A stretch of DNA of 64,000 nucleotides, from contig JAJHTX010000006.1 in NCBI GenBank assembly GCA_032164295.1, positions 1,240,001 through 1,304,000 of the forward strand, written 5' to 3'. Of this stretch, positions 1-12,714 are shown piece by piece (the first letter of the stretch is position 1; each line of letters begins with the position of its first letter). The notes beneath the pieces were generated by a model, which worked only from the letters and a program-made list of their open reading frames with translations, was not told where the DNA came from and did no database searches. The position numbers and the translations under genes are program-made. Source of the DNA: Inonotus obliquus (lineage: Eukaryota; Basidiomycota; Agaricomycetes; Hymenochaetales; Hymenochaetaceae).

Positions 1-1725
1 TCTCGTCGTAAACCACATGCGGAGAGGAATCAATCATATGGAACGTATATGCAAATCGAGTATTCGGACTGGTATTGCGTTCGGACTTATGGAGAACGCT
101 ACCGTGGATAATAACTAGGTCGCCTGAGCGATATTGCAAAGAAAAAAATCGGTCAGTCAAAAGTGCATAAGACCCTCGGAAACCGGTTGCCAGAGAAAGA
201 AAGTTGAGAAATAGAAAGTTTCTGATCTTTACATACCTGGTTCACACGTCTCCAGAATATATTCTCCTTCACTGGTTCCGTTGGACTTTTGCGGTTGTAC
301 CAAATCCGAGTCCGAAGTAGGAATCACTGGCAACTCTTCAAATCCCGTTCCACCTTTCGGAAGCCGAACAAATCGTTTCGTTATGGGCGTCGTTTTATGC
401 GACCCCGGAAGGAAAGATAACGCCCCATTCTCTGCTGTACATTTTTCCAATGCAAACCAAAAGCCCAGAGCGGACGGTGGATCCGTATACTGTTGTTTTC
501 CAAGTTTTTTTTGGTTGACACCCCCCGATCGTCACCATATGCAAAGTGTAAAGTAGAGTGAACACCCTCTCAGTTAGCTTGTTGGACCAGGTAGAAACCC
601 TAGAAAAACTTTTGCTCACCAGGAATGTTCTGGATTGGATTGGATAACAGAGACGAGCGATCGATGATTTGATTCGATAACATCAGTAAAGCGTACTGCA
701 GTCAAACGCAAGTAAAAAGCACTTTACGCACGAATCATTGTGTTCTCCAACTAAGCAGATCCGAACGAAGGAAAATCGAGAGTTATCAATCAATCAAAAT
801 CCCAATGAGCTTCTTTCTCCAAGGCACACCCATAGTAAAGGAGCGTACCTTCCCCGCCGATTTGTGGCTGCTTCGTGATCACCATAGATTGCAGGGCTAC
901 AAAAGATCAAAAGTCGCAATAAGTCCCTCTCGGTTCCTTGTCTTGGAACATTGAACAATAATAGCGATGACAATATCAATAGTAAAGTAAAGAGCTCAAA
1001 ATGCTCACCGACAGGATCCTTGTGAAACTGTAGATCGCGGACGAGAGACTTGACATGATCGTTCTCCAACGTGACCTTCCTAAAGACAGGATCTAATTCG
1101 TGCAAAGCTGAGTGAATTAGGGAGAGACGAGAGAATAACGCCAAATGAGCTTTGATGACGAGAGTGGCAAATTAGATTATACCACTCACCGTGCCCTATC
1201 TTATTCACAGCCTTAGTCTTGTCTCGTGTAAGCCTCCCTTGGGCATCGAGCGCATCCTCTTCAAGAAAGTATCGAATCTTATCGCCAGACGTCAAGAAAT
1301 AGTCATCTCCAACATGGTTATCCTCTCCGGTAGTAAACCTGGTCTAAATGCAAACGACAGTAAGCATGGCCGCCCATAAGATGGGACTCGCGACAGCCGG
1401 ATATAAGGCCTTGTTTAATAGCTAGATTGAAAGTCCGTGGTTTACCTTGGGGTGGTTGTCGATATCGAATTCGGCTAGGAGTTGCTTCGATCTGTTGAGC
1501 AGTGCATTCGTCTGCTCTAGCGACAAGAAGCTCCGGATACAAAGGTAACTAGAAACACGGACGTTTGGACATGAATGGATAGTGTATTAGTGGTAAGTAC
1601 CTACCCATCCCTGTCAAACTAAAGTTTGGTTGAGCTGTGGCTTTGTGGCAGACGATATGAGGTGCCAGCTAATTCACCTGATCAATTTGGTCTTGGGTCA
1701 GAAATTCAAGTCGTTCCAACGCCAT
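1..1725 (-). CDS. Phytanoyl-CoA dioxygenase (PhyH/PHYHD1-like), C-terminus cut by window edge
   Basis: Fe(II)/2-oxoglutarate dioxygenase family related to PHYHD1, which hydroxylates acyl-CoA or related lipids. The proposed start at 1725 gives MALERLEFLTQDQIDQ, the usual start of this family. Later exons read IRSFLSLEQTNALLNR (about 1450-1535), TSGDKIRYFLEEDALD (about 1245-1295), the segment ending MVITKQPQIGGE (about 860), and YTDPPSALGFWFALEKC continuing to ALSFLPGSHKTTP (about 400-500). At the left edge IIHGSVLHKS and NTRFAYTFHMID supply the distal iron-binding His and the 2-oxoglutarate-binding Arg. At least six introns. The expected HxD iron motif, just before the TFL codons at about 620, was not found (see findings). 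It lies downstream of cdc24 on the same strand. Family is clear; activity is uncertain. Confidence 0.8.
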
Positions 1726-2276
1726 CGCTGTGTCCACTGCACTCCGTGCCAGTAATCGTTTGACGTAAAGGTTGCTGCTATAAAACGGAACTGAACTCTC
1801 GCGTTGATAAGCTCAAGTTGATATTCGTAGTACTGATGATGTAAATTCCGCAAATCGTCTATTTCTCTCTAATAATACAAGCTCGCGCCCACGTCCTCAT
1901 TGAAAATACCAAGACATGGGTACCGGGAAATTCCACAGACAAAGAAATGAGCAGAAGCAGAATAAAGGTAGAGGAAGCACAGCAAACAGGATCCAGGTAA
2001 AGTACTGAAACCCCTCAGGGCCGTAGGAAACCAAATGCCATCACATGCATCAGGAGACCACCAAATGAAAGAGATCACTATAGTACCTTTGAAAGCGAAT
2101 TAGAAACACCATGGACAAGTCGTCCTCCAAATGTTATAAGAAACACATGTTATGAAATGCAACGAGAGATTCATGCTGCGATGTCAAGTCAGGAAAGCAA
2201 AATAATGAGAAATTGTGCTAATCGTGAATGTGGTTGAGAGATTGGAAGGCATGAAACGAGTGACTGGTAAAGTTCA
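1726..2276. other. Intergenic, cdc24 3' side / PhyH promoter
   Basis: About 550 bp between the cdc24 stop and the PhyH start on the same strand. Nothing codes convincingly; the short ORF at 1869-2078 has no family resemblance. Confidence 0.5.
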
Positions 2277-5200
2277 TCAAAAGACGTAAAGCGTTACTTG
2301 ATTGTTCTGCAACGAATCAAACGCCATTGGAATATCTTCTGTAGAACCCAAGGAGACCATATCCCCGTCCTCGTCGACATACTTAACTTTGAGCGGTCCA
2401 TCGTCTCGCCTCGTTCCACATAGCCTGATCTTCTTCCCAACCTTCTCCATCAATTCTTCGTATTTAGTAGTTCTTGGCACTTGAATCACAAATATATCCT
2501 CCAGGAAGTGTACCTTCACCTTCACCATTGGTAACGAAACGCCTTGTGAGACCACGGACGGTTGCTTTGGGAGATATACTTGAGAGCGAGAAGTACGCAA
2601 AGTCGTTCCAGGAAGTGAAGAATCGCTCGAGCCATATGGCGTGATGGGTGAGGCACTATGGGGAGAATAATCGGAACTCTCCCCGGTCGATTCACTAGAT
2701 CCGCTTCCCCTCTTATTGTTCGCGGAAGACTCCTCTGCCGGGCCCTTCGAGATCTTCGCCCAATTTGACTTAGGCAGCGGGGGAGGTTGCGATGGCGGAA
2801 GCGGATTGTATGCACTTGGCTGACTAGCACTACGTGACCGCATCGTCGGTCTCGACGGGACCCGATTAAGCGGAGTTACCGAGCGTTCGCTTTCGATTTC
2901 GTAGTGAGAGTTGAGCCTGTTCGCACTAAATTTACTTCGAAGCATGGGCTGCGCCCGGGAAGTCATACCAGGACCAAAGCTCATATCCGAGGCGTCCGAC
3001 GTCATGCGTGAAGGGGTAGGCCTACCGTGCAGTAGTGGGTTCGGCAGAGCACCTACCGGTGGTGGCGGCGGTGGCGGCATTGGCTGGCCGTTCTTCCTCC
3101 ATTGCCGTAAGGTAGCCCCATCCTGATCCTCTGTTCGAGCACGCGGTCGATCATAAACACCGTTCATCTCACGTTCCTGAACCATACTCTGAGAGACGTT
3201 TCCACGACGAGTTCCCACAGGTGTGCCCCGACCGGAAGACGAATAGTGGGAGCCGTAGTGGAATTCATCATAGTCCTCATACGTCTGATCGATGTCCTGA
3301 GGGTATCCACTAGGCCCTGCGGCCGATGTTGCGTAGTAGGCACCATTAGAAACACCACTTTCACGCGAACGATAGTCGTCATAGTCGATTGGTGGATAAC
3401 GCCGTGTGGCAGACGAAGGGCCTGAGAGAGGAGACATTACGCTCTGGTTTGAAGTAGATGACAGCTTCCGAGCTATCTCTAATTGGCGCAGTTGCGAAGG
3501 GTTTGTACTGTTGGCTTGCATAGGCATATTTCGCTGAGATTCCGAACCCCTACGCGCTTGCGTCTTTTCGATGAGGTTGTTTATAGCATTTTCCCATTTG
3601 TTGAGTTGCTCTTCCGACCGACACCTTAATGTGAAGTATTCATTGTCGTCGTCGCCTCGCCACCACACCTGCAACGAGTATTGTGGACCTGAGTGGTACG
3701 GATCAGTAATTCCTTGCATAACAACCTAAAGGCCTTGCTTACCAGGCGTGACACTGCGACGCGTGTGAGTAACATTGTTTAAAAAAATGCGGCCTTTCAG
3801 AAGAAGAGGGGTATTCTTCTTTCTAGACAAGCCGGGACCGCCAGGCGATTGTGTGGGCTGCTTCTTAAGGATTGAGTTACTCTTACTGCTTTTGCGAATA
3901 GTTCCACCGTTGGCTGTTGGAAGAACCTCCTTGCAGCAGAGAATAATTTTTTCGAAGAGGAAGACGTGGTATTCCCGGTCAATATCCATCTTCATGACCA
4001 TGAAGATGTCTTCAAGGATGAGCTCGCCAAAGTTGGATAGATGATGTCCTTTCCAGTCTTCTACCCTAGCTTCTAGGCTTGCTACGGTTTGTGCATTTTC
4101 CGATCGCCGCTGCGCTTCGTTGATCCTGTCCGCAATTCGCTTCGCGGATTCCAAACCTTTCTCAAGTTCCTCATAGTGAGGATAGTCGGCGTTTGCTGCG
4201 GCTTTCACAAGTTGCTAAAATCGATGGTAGATCAGTCTCGCGGAGCTAGACAATCTCATCCACTTATTACCCACCTCTAGCAACAAAGGATACTTGCAGA
4301 TGCGCTGAATCGGCTTGATGAGAAACGCGGGTAACTCGGACTTGGCGTTGATCAGGTTTACAGTCTGGATTGGGAAAAAACCGTGAGAACCAAATAACCC
4401 AAATACAGTAATAGGAGAAAGAGATGCATCGAAACCAAACAAAGTGCTCGTCGCCACGGGAGCTGCCGTGAAAACTAAGAGCAAGAGAATCCTGGCTCTA
4501 TAGGAAACTCATGGCAATTGACGCTAATGGACGTGATACACACCATAAGATTCTGTTCCACAGTCAACAATATATCCATCGCCTCCGAATAGTTGGCACA
4601 GTACGGCTCGTATACCGCAAATTCATCTTCCTATTGTTCCCAATACAGGAATGGAGCCAAAGGGCGTGAACAAAGGCGTTTGAAACGGGACGAACACGGC
4701 GTTTGCATCCGGTATAATACGCAAGATAGGAGTCGGTCAGGACAAAAGATTCAAGTTAGAAAGTGGTAGAGGAGCGAGGGGCAAGGAGGACGTACATTCT
4801 CGATGAAATGAAGACCCCAGCGTTGTTCTTTCCATGGCAACTCCGCCACGCCCTCAAGTTTAATTAGGAAACGTCGCTGAAAATCTAGGAGTTTGCTGAG
4901 CCCGGGGAACAAGAGATGAATAGTATCCTGATCAATTGCACTAGTTGTGTTTAACGTGTTAGCGTATTTCTGTAGATCACCAAAAGGTCCATCAGCTTGG
5001 TACTTGGCAAAGGCAGGGTTGACAACGAACCTGCATGTGTTCCAGGTCCTGAACGTATTTACGCTCCGTCTCCACAATTTCGCGTATGATATTATTGCGA
5101 GCATTCTCTTGGGCATTTGCGGGAGTAGAGTGCATTGGTGAGTCAGGGTTGACGAGAGAATCAGTAGACTCGTGTGAAGGAAGGACTGAAGGCGGTGACA

Positions 5201-5800
5201 TAGGCGGTGCCTCTTGAAAGCATTCCTCTGGTATACGGTCAACAATCCGAGTAACACAGTTAACAACCTAAATTGATACGTGAGATGGGAAAACGGCGAG
5301 CGTTAGTGAGCACGCACCTTGACAAAGCCCTCCGTCGTACTCCGATTCAGCAGCTGAGTTGCGGTGAATTGCTCGGACGAATCGAGGAGGTCTGGGCTAT
5401 TTCCAATAGCCATGGCAAAATGTACGATGGCCTTCTTTGCGGCCTTGCTATTCTCCACCTCGATGGACGCCGGGTCCGTATCAACGGTGGTAATTGGGGA
5501 CACATTCGACAGGAGATTATGCAAGAAGCAGAGGGGAACACCAAGTGCAAAGCAGTCCCAGAGCTGAGTGACTGGGTCGACAGAGGTACGAGACTCTGAG
5601 GCGGATGCGATAGCAAAGTATTCGGGGAAGGAGTGGATGCGGAGGAGGCGAGCACGGAGTTGAGAGCATTGCTGGTAGAGAGAAGTGGAGGAGGCGGCAG
5701 ACTTGTTGAGGAAAGTGTTATGGGCAACGGGGGTATCGATTTGGAGGCCAGCCGTGGATATGACCGACTTTTTGCGGCCTGCGGCTGCAGCGGCAGACAT
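2277..5800 (-). CDS. cdc24: Cdc24-type RhoGEF (CH-DH-PH-PB1)
   Basis: Guanine nucleotide exchange factor expected to activate Cdc42 at sites of polarised growth. Domains in order: N-terminal CDC24 calponin-homology-like region (MSAAAAAGRKKSVIS at 5800, with SLYQQCSQLRARLLRI and PVTQLWDCFALGVPLC); DH domain beginning NNIIREIVETERKYVQDLEH (about 5100-5035), continuing KYANTLNTTSAIDQDTIHLL after an intron at 5030-4970, then LPAFLIKPIQRICKYPLLLE; PH domain (ILEDIFMVMKMDIDREYHVF, about 3990, to YFTLRCRSEEQLNKWENAIN); a long Ser/Pro-rich linker with a polyproline run at about 3060; C-terminal PB1 domain (MVKVKVHFLEDIFVIQVP to the stop). PB1 normally binds a Bem1-type scaffold. Six or more introns, for example after FIEN at 4796 and the one before QVWWRGDDDNEYF. 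Domain order and length match fungal Cdc24. Confidence 0.95.
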
Positions 5801-8800
5801 GAGCGGTTGGGAGCGGGACGCGGACTAGGCGGCCACGGAGGAAGGTGAAGAGAGTGGACAAGGCGTGTGGGATGGTTATGCGTAAGTTGGCTGTGGGTAG
5901 GGACAGGTTGAGTATACAAGGACTTTGTCTGAATATAGCAAGTAATTCACACAGGATTTGATCACACCATCACGCCGTCACGGACACGACCCATGTCTAT
6001 GGCTCCTGGTCCCAAGGGTCCGGACCCTGACAGATTGTCCCCTTTGGTCTAGCTAGCTAACCTTGCATCTCCTTTGCTTGCGATTTCTCCCCGCAACTTT
6101 GCTCTCTTTCGCCGTCTACTCGTCTTGTATTTGTGGCTGCCATAGGAAACCTATCTACAGCTCACTCGTTGCGGTTGATCAGACCACAATCATGTCTGAT
6201 GGTTTGTCTCATCACTCGTTGCTATGTCCATGGGCAAACGTTTTGTCGAGATGGAAGCATCCGACTGAGTAGTAATCCCATCTTTCTTTTCTCCCACCTG
6301 ACTTTTCCGTATTCTCCGCCAATTCACACATATACCCCACAGTACACCACTTGTGGCGCGCTAATGCTCGCCTTTTTCGCCACAATTTCTGTCTGCACGA
6401 CTGGCGGGGTGACGGACGTGCATCCCATGAGATTGAATCTAATCATGATTGCCTCATTCTTCAATTAAGGTAAATCTTGCCGAAGCATTCAGGCGCCCCC
6501 TTTTTACTCCTTTTCAATCGCCAGATCCGTTCTCTATTCACCAAGTCCGCTGCAGTATTCCCCGTGAAAATACTCTATTACTTTTACGAAGGTTCACGGC
6601 TTCTCATGGGCGTTCATGGACTCTATTTCGCAATCAACTAGTCAACTCCGACCCCCTTTACCTACCGCATTTGGTTCCATATCCTCAGATTTGTAACTAA
6701 AACGCCAAGTAAGGATATCCTCGCTCGGGACTATAACTCTGATAAACTGGCAGGACACCGAACGAATTGTAACCGCAAAAACATTCTCTTCCCGAACGTT
6801 TAGCTTATCCCAGGTTTCTAGGGAGACAAACGGAATCCGTCTAAACCGGTCCCCCTATCTCCCTGAACCGATTGTCATGATGCGGTGCCCAACGCCTGAA
6901 TAGGTTCTGCGAACAATGATCTCTACTCACTCACAAGACGGCGAACCTTTCCTCACGTTCCGCCTTCGTCTCCAAAGGGTCCGATTGTGTCCCGTCAAAA
7001 GGAAATTTTGGACAGAGTTTCAGCAGGTTCCGCATCATTTTGCAATCAAAGCTTGCACATGCCCCTTTTCCTAACCGAAACTCTCGTCCATTTCGTGTAT
7101 CTATTTGTTTCGCCTGGCATCATGGACCCTTTTATCGACGGTTGCTTGTCCGCGAAAGGACTTTCCGACATTGGTCTCGTCCATCCGGATGCTGTATAAG
7201 GTAGCATTCTACCGAGGTTCGAATTGAAAGCTGAAGAATCCTCTAGACTCCGCCAGATACTCACAGCAGCGCCTTCGTCCAAATGGAATCGAGATCGTAT
7301 CCTCAGGTGTGATCAGCGGGCATACTGCGAACTTTGGCCCCACTAATGATCTACATGGAAGGTAGCAGGAGCGCCTCACCACCGGTGAAACCAGATTACT
7401 TTTCCTGAGAGCGATAACAAACCTCGGATAACGCGCTTAACCAGTTCGGTAGCGACCGAAGATTTCTCCACAGTTTTCATTGGTCCGAACGGGACGCAAA
7501 ACTGCTGGGCGTCTAGAAAGAAGAGCGATCTGTTGCAACGTATGTCGTTACAAGGATGGCCGGCAGCGCCATTGGTACGCCACTTGACTTTGGTGCACCG
7601 CTCAGAATAAACCGAAAGGCCAAGGGACGGGACCAGTAAGGAACGGGAAGACACGGATTACATTGACTTGGGATGTTACGAACTTTCCATTTATAGATAA
7701 ATACACGCATGCCGTTACGCTCTCAAAAATATGGTGAAGTTGTACGCGGATGCTCGGGCAATACGGAGGATACAGAGTAATTCTCCATTAGACGAAAGAC
7801 GGAGTCCTGCGTGCCACTAACACTGCCAAAGCTGCCCGAACCTTGATCACATCATGCCATGAGCTGAAACCAAAGTGGTGAGTAGCCGTGCCAACTAAGT
7901 CTATGACAGTGTAAGGACTACCTTTTGCTTTTTTGTATCCTGGTATGCTAGGCGCCAAATATACGCATCCGGCACTCCGCGGCGCCAACTCGATTGATGT
8001 AGCAGCTTTGTCAATTAGTCAGAAGCTTGTATCATAACCGGGTACCGTTCTTCAGCCCGAGTCGCGCGTGAACAAAGCACATAGTCATCTATCAAGCGCC
8101 GAGGATGAATATAGATCATTGGATGAGCTGGGCGCCCATCCATCTCATCTACTCTGATAAAACCTAGCTTTGACCTCGATTTAGCACCGGGTCTCGAGAT
8201 GCAGTATTGATCTAGGTTGCCGGATGTTGCCTGGCAGGCAGATGAGGACCTCCACATTCCTAAGGGCCCCTTCTTGGCTAAGAACCTGCTGATGAGCAAG
8301 AGCTACGGAGCCCAGAAGAGGTTGGATTTAATCCCATGAACGAGGCGGTATCGAGACCGACATGATGATCCAGCATATTGCGGAGTAGTTGATCAATGGA
8401 GCAATAGCAGTCCAGGTCCTAGCTATCCTAGCTGTCTTCGGACGGACGATAACACTAATGTTCGGCCCGCAAGGTAATCGGTGTACCTCCTTTCCTACTA
8501 GCATCGGAATTGGCAAGATTAGGCAAGATCGGAGTCTGCTAATTGAATTCACATCCTTGGCTGCCTGAAATCCAGATTCTAAGACTTATTTGATGCCGAA
8601 GACATTCGAAGACGAAGACCCTTCGACTCAAGTTGGCATTCAAAGTCAATCCTCTTGAATCATGAAGGCTGCAAGATAGTTGTCAGGGTGCAGTTGATAT
8701 CAGTCCGTGATGAATACAGTCCATCTGGATGTGAGAGTGGGGAATCAAGATGTTCAAGGCCAGCTTATAACGGGATTCTGTTTCTTGATAGGTGGGAGGG

Positions 8801-9075
8801 GAAGAAGTTGAAAGTGTGAGAGCCGAAGGAGTGAGGCATTACGGCTACCATATGCATCCAAAGTATGCGTTATGTGTAGTATTTAGAGAGTGAGAAGATC
8901 GGAGGCGTGACAACAGTTACTGAGTTAGAGACGTGACGGGTCATGCAACGTGACTTGAAAAATTCCTTCCTGTTTTGGAAAGAAAGAAATCTCTGACCTG
9001 TCTGAGACTCAAGGACCCCAAAGTTCGATACGACCCCCGACCCCTAGGTATAACGAAGGTCTACTGAATGTCCCG
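5801..9075. other. 3.3-kb region without a confident gene
   Basis: This separates the divergent cdc24 and rap1 genes. All ORFs are short (under 115 codons) and none resembles a known family. The least unlikely are minus-strand frames at 8015-8299 (ending RAEERYPVMIQASD) and 8328-8552; they could be exons of an unrecognised or decayed gene, but I could not join them. The part nearest 5801-6000 probably holds the cdc24 promoter and leader. Confidence 0.4.
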
Positions 9076-11929
9076 ATGGCACGCTCAGGTCGACATGGTG
9101 AACGCGTCGTCAATGCGCCAACAATCGCGGCACCGGCGGATACCGCAGCCATCGACGATGAGCTCTTTTTGGAGCCCATGATGGGCACCCCGCTGCAAAT
9201 ATACATCGAGAAAAGCGTTTCAGACAGAGACCAACTTGTTGAGATTATAACTGTAAGTTCAATTTCCATACATTTGTAAGTCCGTCGCGCCGCGTAAATG
9301 GCGCTGAACGTGTAATTTCTTCAGAGGCATGGTGGACAGGTAGCGCCAGGTTACAGCACTGTTCCTTACATTCTGGGTGAGCGCGCTTGACTCTTGTTAG
9401 ACCGTAAGTGGGTCTGAATTTCGCGCAACAATCCGCAGTGGATCCGTATACCGAGGCTGGGCAAACTCTGTACCGTCAGTATGCTGGAAGGAAAGGAAAG
9501 ATCGTCTTGAATTCGCAATGGATTTACGCATGTGTTCAAGCAAATGAGCTTCAAACTTACCACACCAACTGGGCCGGATGTAAGGTTACCGGACTCGAAC
9601 AGTACGCCATATCAATATCTAATATTCTACTAAACATATACAACATTTCACTCATTTAATCAGGGTGAGGCCTCGCATAACTACCAGTACGAATGGTGTA
9701 TCTTCAAGTAGCGCCGCTACCGCTGCTCAAGGACAGGTACCAACACAAACACCCGTTCAGCAAGTACAAGCACCTCTCCAATCCCAACCTCAACTACAAC
9801 AGCCGGTACATCCAGCACCTCCACCACAGCAGCATGCTCAACATGCCCCGCCTCAACACCAACTTCAACATCAGCCGCAGGCTACCCAGCCGCAACCACA
9901 TTCCCATCCTTCTACTGCTGCTTATGCACACCAACAAATGCAGGCTGCTACACCTCAAATGCTGACTGCGCCTGCGATTGGTGCTCCAGGATACGCATTT
10001 CCTGTCTTCGCTGGCCAAAACGCGCAACGGGAATCGTTGGCGGCCCCTCCGGGAGGTCCACCGCAGCCATGGCAGACGGCCATTCAGCAACAACATATCC
10101 CGATACTACCTCCACGCTCGCAGGATCCCTATGCACGGGAGAACCAATGGCAAGAATCCACCTCGCCTTTCGCTCATATGGGCGAAGCCCACTTGCCTCC
10201 AATGAATGATGCCCAGACAGCCGCATTTTATGACGAACGATACAGAGATGGACAACATTGGGCAGAACCTAGTCACGAATACTACGACCAGTCACAGGTA
10301 TGGACAGGTTTTCTCGACTCTTGGTCCTCGTTATTTCTGACGATGTGCAAACAATGATATTAGAGTTTTGAGACGCCTTATCAGCAGGATCATTTTGTAC
10401 CACTGACTGGATCATCCGGCACTACAATTGAACAGCAAACAGCTCCACCCACTACTGCTCAGGATCTAGCTGCAACATCCGGCTCTGTGGAGGCATCTCT
10501 ACCCGCAGTACCACCCAGCCCTAGAGAAGAAAGTAGAGGAAGGAAAAAATCAAGGCCTCAGGTATTTAAGAGTCGTTCATCAGTAAACTGGGAAGGCTGA
10601 TTCGCCTTAGATTTCCCAGCCTCCTCCGGCGGTTGTAGCAAACAGACGACAGCCTCTTGCACGCTCACCCACTCCTCCGACTCGAGTCATTAAGAGCACA
10701 TATGGTGGTAACCTATTTACTGCGGATGATATCGAGTATCTCAAGAAATATATCGATTACTGTCATGAGCAAGGACTTGTATTGAGGTCAGTGCGCAAGT
10801 GTCCGAAGATGTCTTGAGTTCTGTACCTGACTTCCAGTATCAGTCTCCGTGAAATTTGCGAACGTATTGCTATTAAGGTTTTGTGTCCGTTTCCTCGATA
10901 TTAGCGATACTGCTCTCTGACCCTGTGTATGTGATTCATTCCAGGCACCTCATCACTCGTAAGTGCCTCATATTTCACTTACTCGAAACACAGAAGCTTA
11001 GATCACCGGACGGACTCCTCAGATTCTATAGTTGGCGTAGATATTGCAACAAACATCAAATTCGGCTTGGTGGTTATGCTATGGATATAGATTCTCGGTC
11101 TCCTACTCCTACTCCTACTCGGCACGATTCGGGTCAAGCAGCAGTAAATGGCGAGAACGCCAACCCTGCGGTTCGGACGGGCGATGGTCCGTTTACAATT
11201 GATGAGGCGATGCGCGTTTACCAAGAGCAGGGCATTCGAGATCGTTCTCCGACTCCTCCGAGAGCCATGTATAGGAGTACGACCGGAAAGGGTGTTGCTT
11301 TTACCAGCGATGATGTGGCGTTCTTGTGCAAATTTATGGCTTATAGAAGGTTAGTTTCCCGGTCCTTGATATACCTTTATGATTTATTGATAACCGCTGT
11401 TCTATAGGTTACAAGGACGGCAAGAAATGGTTGCGTTCTGGAAGGATGTCTCTATCAAAGCGCCGCATCATTCTCGAGCATCATGGATGAAGTTTTATCG
11501 GCGACATAAACACGAACTGAATCGCGCGGAAGGAGATGATCTTTTACCCGCTGCACCGGCTAAGAAACTACGTTATGGTCGAGGTGATGATGTACTTCTT
11601 GCAATTCACTTTGCTAGGGGAGTTCAAGGTACATCGGATCAAATCTTTCAAGAATTTGCTAAGCTAGTGAGTTATCGAATTAGCTAGAACTCGATTCGGA
11701 AACATCACTTACTTTACTTTCTCTTTTTCAGCATCCTCACCATCCATGGAAAGGCTGGCAAGAACATTTTCGCATACACAAAGCAAAAATTGATCATCTC
11801 ATCCAGCGTTTACGTAGAGGCGAGGTTTTAGAATCGATTGATGTTGATGATGATACTGAACTTATATCTCCTCCTCAAGCCTTTGTGGCTAACACTGATT
11901 GTAATCCAGCAACTGCCGCGCATTTGTAA
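9076..11929 (+). CDS. rap1: Rap1-like telomere protein: BRCT plus three Myb-type repeats
   Basis: Probable telomere-binding/shelterin protein. Start at 9076 (MARSGRHGERVVN). The N-terminal BRCT domain is spread over exons 9076-9252, 9325-9376 and one from 9439, with YIEKSVSDRDQLVEIIT, RHGGQVAPGYSTVPYIL and KGKIVLNSQWIYACVQAN. A Gln/Pro-rich low-complexity region follows (9690-10360). Then come three Rap1/Myb-like repeats: FTADDIEYLKKYIDYCHEQG with KAPHHSFYSWRRYCNKHQ; FTSDDVAFLCKFMAYRR with KAPHHSRASWMKFYRRHK; and YGRGDDVLLAIHFARG with LHPHHPWKGWQEHFRIHK. The stop is at 11927-11929, soon after repeat 3, so a classical RCT domain is not evident. Splicing near 9590-9700 and around 10,360-10,620 was judged by eye. 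One exon, 10945-10958, is only 14 nt. About 700 residues. Confidence 0.85.
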
Positions 11930-12714
11930 TTTTTCTAGATTACTGAAATGCGTACTTACACACACAGATTTATAACTCTATAACTGCCTTTTATTCTTTA
12001 TACTGTTGGGCTTGGGTTTTCTTTTTGATTTACGTAGTCGTTTGCATAACTTCTCTTCCCCCCTGGCAACATGTATGTACTGATATCATGTCTTACAACC
12101 GAGCAATCGAGAATTGAATCCAGTCATTACACTAATCAACAAGCTTGACTTGGTCAATACATTTCACTGTGATCAGTATGAGCTTGATCTCCTCCTCCGA
12201 TGACTTGGACCTTCCACTGGGTTGGCCACACAAACCCGGACCGCTCAGCAGTGGCGTTCTAGTATTTCATATTTTATACAGTATTCCGGTATCCAAATAA
12301 CCAACTCATAACAAATACTGTAACTCGGACGCTCAAACAAACATCAAACGACCAATCAACCAATCAACCACTGCTTGGGTGGCGTTTGTTCCGTTTGATG
12401 CGAAACGAGTGAGGTGAGACAGTATAGTATAGATTATTGGGCACTCGGAACTCAAGAGCGTTCTTACCTCAATGTCAATCTTCAAATCACCCAACTTATT
12501 TGAATAATAGTAATAGTAAGTTCGATGTCGATGTGGAGTTCCGACCTCGGCATATTGCGCGAGATCTGTGAAACTGGCTTGGTATTGGAATACTCATTTA
12601 ATACTAGACAGACCATTCTCGATTCCGACTCGGAGAAGAACAGAGCAGAGACAGGCTGTATTCAAATGGCCATGTAGCAGAGACAGATTGATTCACTACA
12701 CTATTGACCAACTA
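11930..12714. other. Intergenic between convergent rap1 and endopolygalacturonase
   Basis: Both flanking genes end here, so this holds two 3' regions. It contains a short accaatcaa-type repetition at about 12350-12370 and no ORF I would call. Confidence 0.5.

Noticed and set aside
5347..5919. 190-codon Pro/Ser-rich minus-strand ORF overlapping the cdc24 start
   Set aside because: Shadow of the cdc24 first exon in another frame; the CH-like region is in the frame starting at 5800.
9794..10226. Open frames opposite the Gln/Pro-rich part of rap1
   Set aside because: Antisense of CAG/CCA-rich repeats; no conserved motif, and the sense strand is clearly coding.
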